A program made the translations under genes and the position numbers. Shown in pieces: positions 62,918 to 64,000 of a stretch of DNA of 64,000 nucleotides. Position 1 is the stretch's first letter. Each line of letters opens with the position of its first letter. This DNA comes from an uncultured Prevotella sp. (GTDB lineage Bacteria; Bacteroidota; Bacteroidia; Bacteroidales; Bacteroidaceae): assembly GCA_900322095.1 (NCBI GenBank), contig ONYS01000021.1, forward strand, positions 1 to 64,000, in the 5' to 3' direction. The notes under the pieces are model-generated. The model saw only the letters and a list, made by a program, of their open reading frames with translations. It was not told the origin of the DNA and searched no databases.

Positions 62918-62950
62918 TTTGCTATAACCATTAGAAATGTGTATCTTTGT
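62918..62950 (+). promoter_or_regulatory. Promoter of the MBL-fold hydrolase gene
   Basis: TTTG 62918-62921, 20 bases, TATCTTTGT 62942-62950; 18 bases before the ATG at 62969. It excludes the in-frame upstream start at 62894. Confidence 0.75.
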
Positions 62951-62968
62951 ATAAAGATTTTTGTCATT

Positions 62969-63772
62969 ATGCTGAGGTTCATTAGTTTTGGCAGTGGAAG
63001 CAGCGGAAACTGCTATTATCTGTATTCCGATACAGACGCCCTGCTCATTGATGCCGGCATCGGAGTAAGGGCTTTGAAGAAGCATTTCAAGGACTTCGGT
63101 CTCTCCCTGTCGAGCATCCACAACGTTCTCATCACCCACGATCATGCCGATCACGTGAAATCGATTGGCTCCTTAAGCCGCGACTACGGCCTGCCGGTCT
63201 ATGCCACCCATCGTGTTCACGTGGGCATAGACCGCAATTATTGCGTCAGACAGAAGATTAGTCCCGAACGAATTAAGGTCATCGAGAAGGGAACGCCTTT
63301 CACAGTGGGCGAGTTCCACGTGACTCCCTTCGGTGTTCCCCACGACAGCATGGACTGCGTGGGCTACTGCATCACGCACGGTGACGTATGCTTCTGCATC
63401 ATGACAGACGTAGGACACGTCACTGAAGAGATGCAACCTTACATTGCCAAGGCAAACTACCTCATCATTGAAGCAAACTATGACGAGGAAATGCTTCTGG
63501 CAGGACACTACCCCCAATATCTTAAAGAGCGCATTCAAAGTGGAATCGGCCATCTGAGCAATCATGCATGCGGAGAAGCATTGGCCAACTATGCCACCCA
63601 CAACCTTCGCCACGTATGGCTGTGTCACTTGAGCGAGGAAAACAACCACCCGGAGCTGGCCCGAATCACCGTCGAGCAGGTGTTGCGTTCCTACGGAATT
63701 GTCATCGGAAAGGATTTTGAAGCCGACGTTTTACGCCGTAAGCTACCATCCGGACCATGGGAACTAAAATAA
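62969..63772 (+). CDS. YycJ/WalJ-like metallo-beta-lactamase-fold hydrolase
   Basis: 267 residues from the ATG at 62969. N-terminus LRFISFGSGSSGNCYYL is typical of YycJ. The metal-binding motif THDHADH (HxHxDH) is near residue 60. Further ligands lie in PHDSMDCVGY, MTDVGHVTEE and HLSEENNHPEL. YycJ proteins are proposed exo-nucleases coordinating DNA repair or cell-wall signalling in Firmicutes; in Bacteroidetes they stand alone, as here, and the substrate is unknown. Confidence 0.9.
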   Translation: MLRFISFGSGSSGNCYYLYSDTDALLIDAGIGVRALKKHFKDFGLSLSSIHNVLITHDHADHVKSIGSLSRDYGLPVYATHRVHVGIDRNYCVRQKISPERIKVIEKGTPFTVGEFHVTPFGVPHDSMDCVGYCITHGDVCFCIMTDVGHVTEEMQPYIAKANYLIIEANYDEEMLLAGHYPQYLKERIQSGIGHLSNHACGEALANYATHNLRHVWLCHLSEENNHPELARITVEQVLRSYGIVIGKDFEADVLRRKLPSGPWELK

Positions 63773-63829
63773 TTTTGGTTTTCTTCGAAATTATTGATAA
63801 ATATTGTTGGGTAGTATAAAAAAAATTCT

Positions 63830-63838
63830 TACCTTTGC
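63830..63838 (+). promoter_or_regulatory. Promoter (-7 box) of a short untranslated transcript
   Basis: TACCTTTGC with TTGG 19 bases upstream (63807-63810). Transcription would begin near 63845. Confidence 0.7.
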
Positions 63839-63844
63839 AACTGT

Positions 63845-63933
63845 TATCCTGAATACAATCTTTTTACCTTAAAAGAAAACTAATACCTATTGAAGGGATG
63901 TCTTCCTCTGCGAAGAGGGAGACATTTTATTTT
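63845..63933 (+). ncRNA. Candidate small RNA or leader/attenuator, about 90 nt
   Basis: Bounded by a good promoter and a hairpin terminator, with no gene between. A 13-codon frame (MSSSAKRETFYFA, from the ATG at 63898) overlaps the hairpin, after GAAGGG, so it could be a leader peptide for a gene beyond the window. The 3' 67 bases of the window show nothing else. Confidence 0.35.
63898..63933 (+). terminator. Hairpin terminator or attenuator near the right edge
   Basis: ATGTCTTCCTCT (63898-63909) pairs with AGAGGGAGACAT (63914-63925) around GCGA (one mismatch), then TTTATTTT. Confidence 0.75.
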
Positions 63934-64000
63934 GCCTAAAAATTCACATTTCCCTTTTCAAGCTCAACCATTTCACTACATGAAAAGTGATTGCTTTCAG

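Overview
The window looks like chromosomal DNA of a Prevotella-like member of the Bacteroidales. The reasons are: Bacteroidetes-type promoters (TTTG, 19-20 bases, TAnnTTTGC) in front of most transcription units; few strong Shine-Dalgarno sites; a eukaryote-like IleRS; Bacteroidetes-restricted families (DUF4296, HU-like fused to a winged helix, AlkZ-related, WG-repeat and T9SS-tail-like secreted proteins); and an AraR-like Nudix regulator beside transketolase and RpiB. Most genes are housekeeping and the two strands alternate in short operons.

Layout. 1-1255 is genetic debris: a minus-strand prophage (portal-like) gene cut off at both ends, then an AAA-ATPase/PD-(D/E)XK gene reduced to its two ends. 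1513-7679: ileS, a cysteine-less DksA/TraR protein, lspA, a DUF4296 lipoprotein and a small conserved protein. 7721-9355: a secreted C69 peptidase. 9471-16629 (minus): rpiB-tkt-araR, prs and a GH51-like protein that seems to have lost its acid/base glutamate. 17262-21491: sppA-lpxK-thiL, followed by tRNA-Phe. 22059-33241 (minus): trmO with an LTA-synthase-like sulfatase; rplT and an infC gene that carries ribosomal protein L35 fused in frame; thrS; then SPOR lipoprotein-ruvX-def-TPR-AlkZ-related. 33448-34316: a YtxH/holin-X envelope trio. 34871-44612: a run of vWA-like lipoprotein, membrane protein, tubulin/FtsZ-like GTPase, very large actin/Hsp70-like ATPase, coiled-coil protein, zinc-ribbon membrane protein and MATE transporter. 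44717-64000: gltA, two secreted proteins, an HU-winged helix protein, ABC-F, an M13 peptidase, metA, a U32 peptidase, a zinc-ribbon lipoprotein, a TonB-dependent receptor, a WG-repeat protein, a GH25 lysozyme with a MORN-like segment, and a YycJ-like hydrolase.

Most notable: (1) the IF3-L35 fusion, in which L35 has no visible start codon of its own; (2) the module combining tubulin-like, actin-like and vWA-like proteins, the best candidate for an undescribed system, possibly acting on the envelope or cytoskeleton; (3) a family of 22-bp tandem repeats capped by an 18-bp palindrome, at three separate intergenic sites, with an unrelated 22-bp array at a fourth; (4) a GH51 relative lacking its acid/base residue beside a reduced arabinose-type regulon. 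No CRISPR array, rRNA or intact mobile element was seen. All functions are read from sequence by eye; no database search was run.
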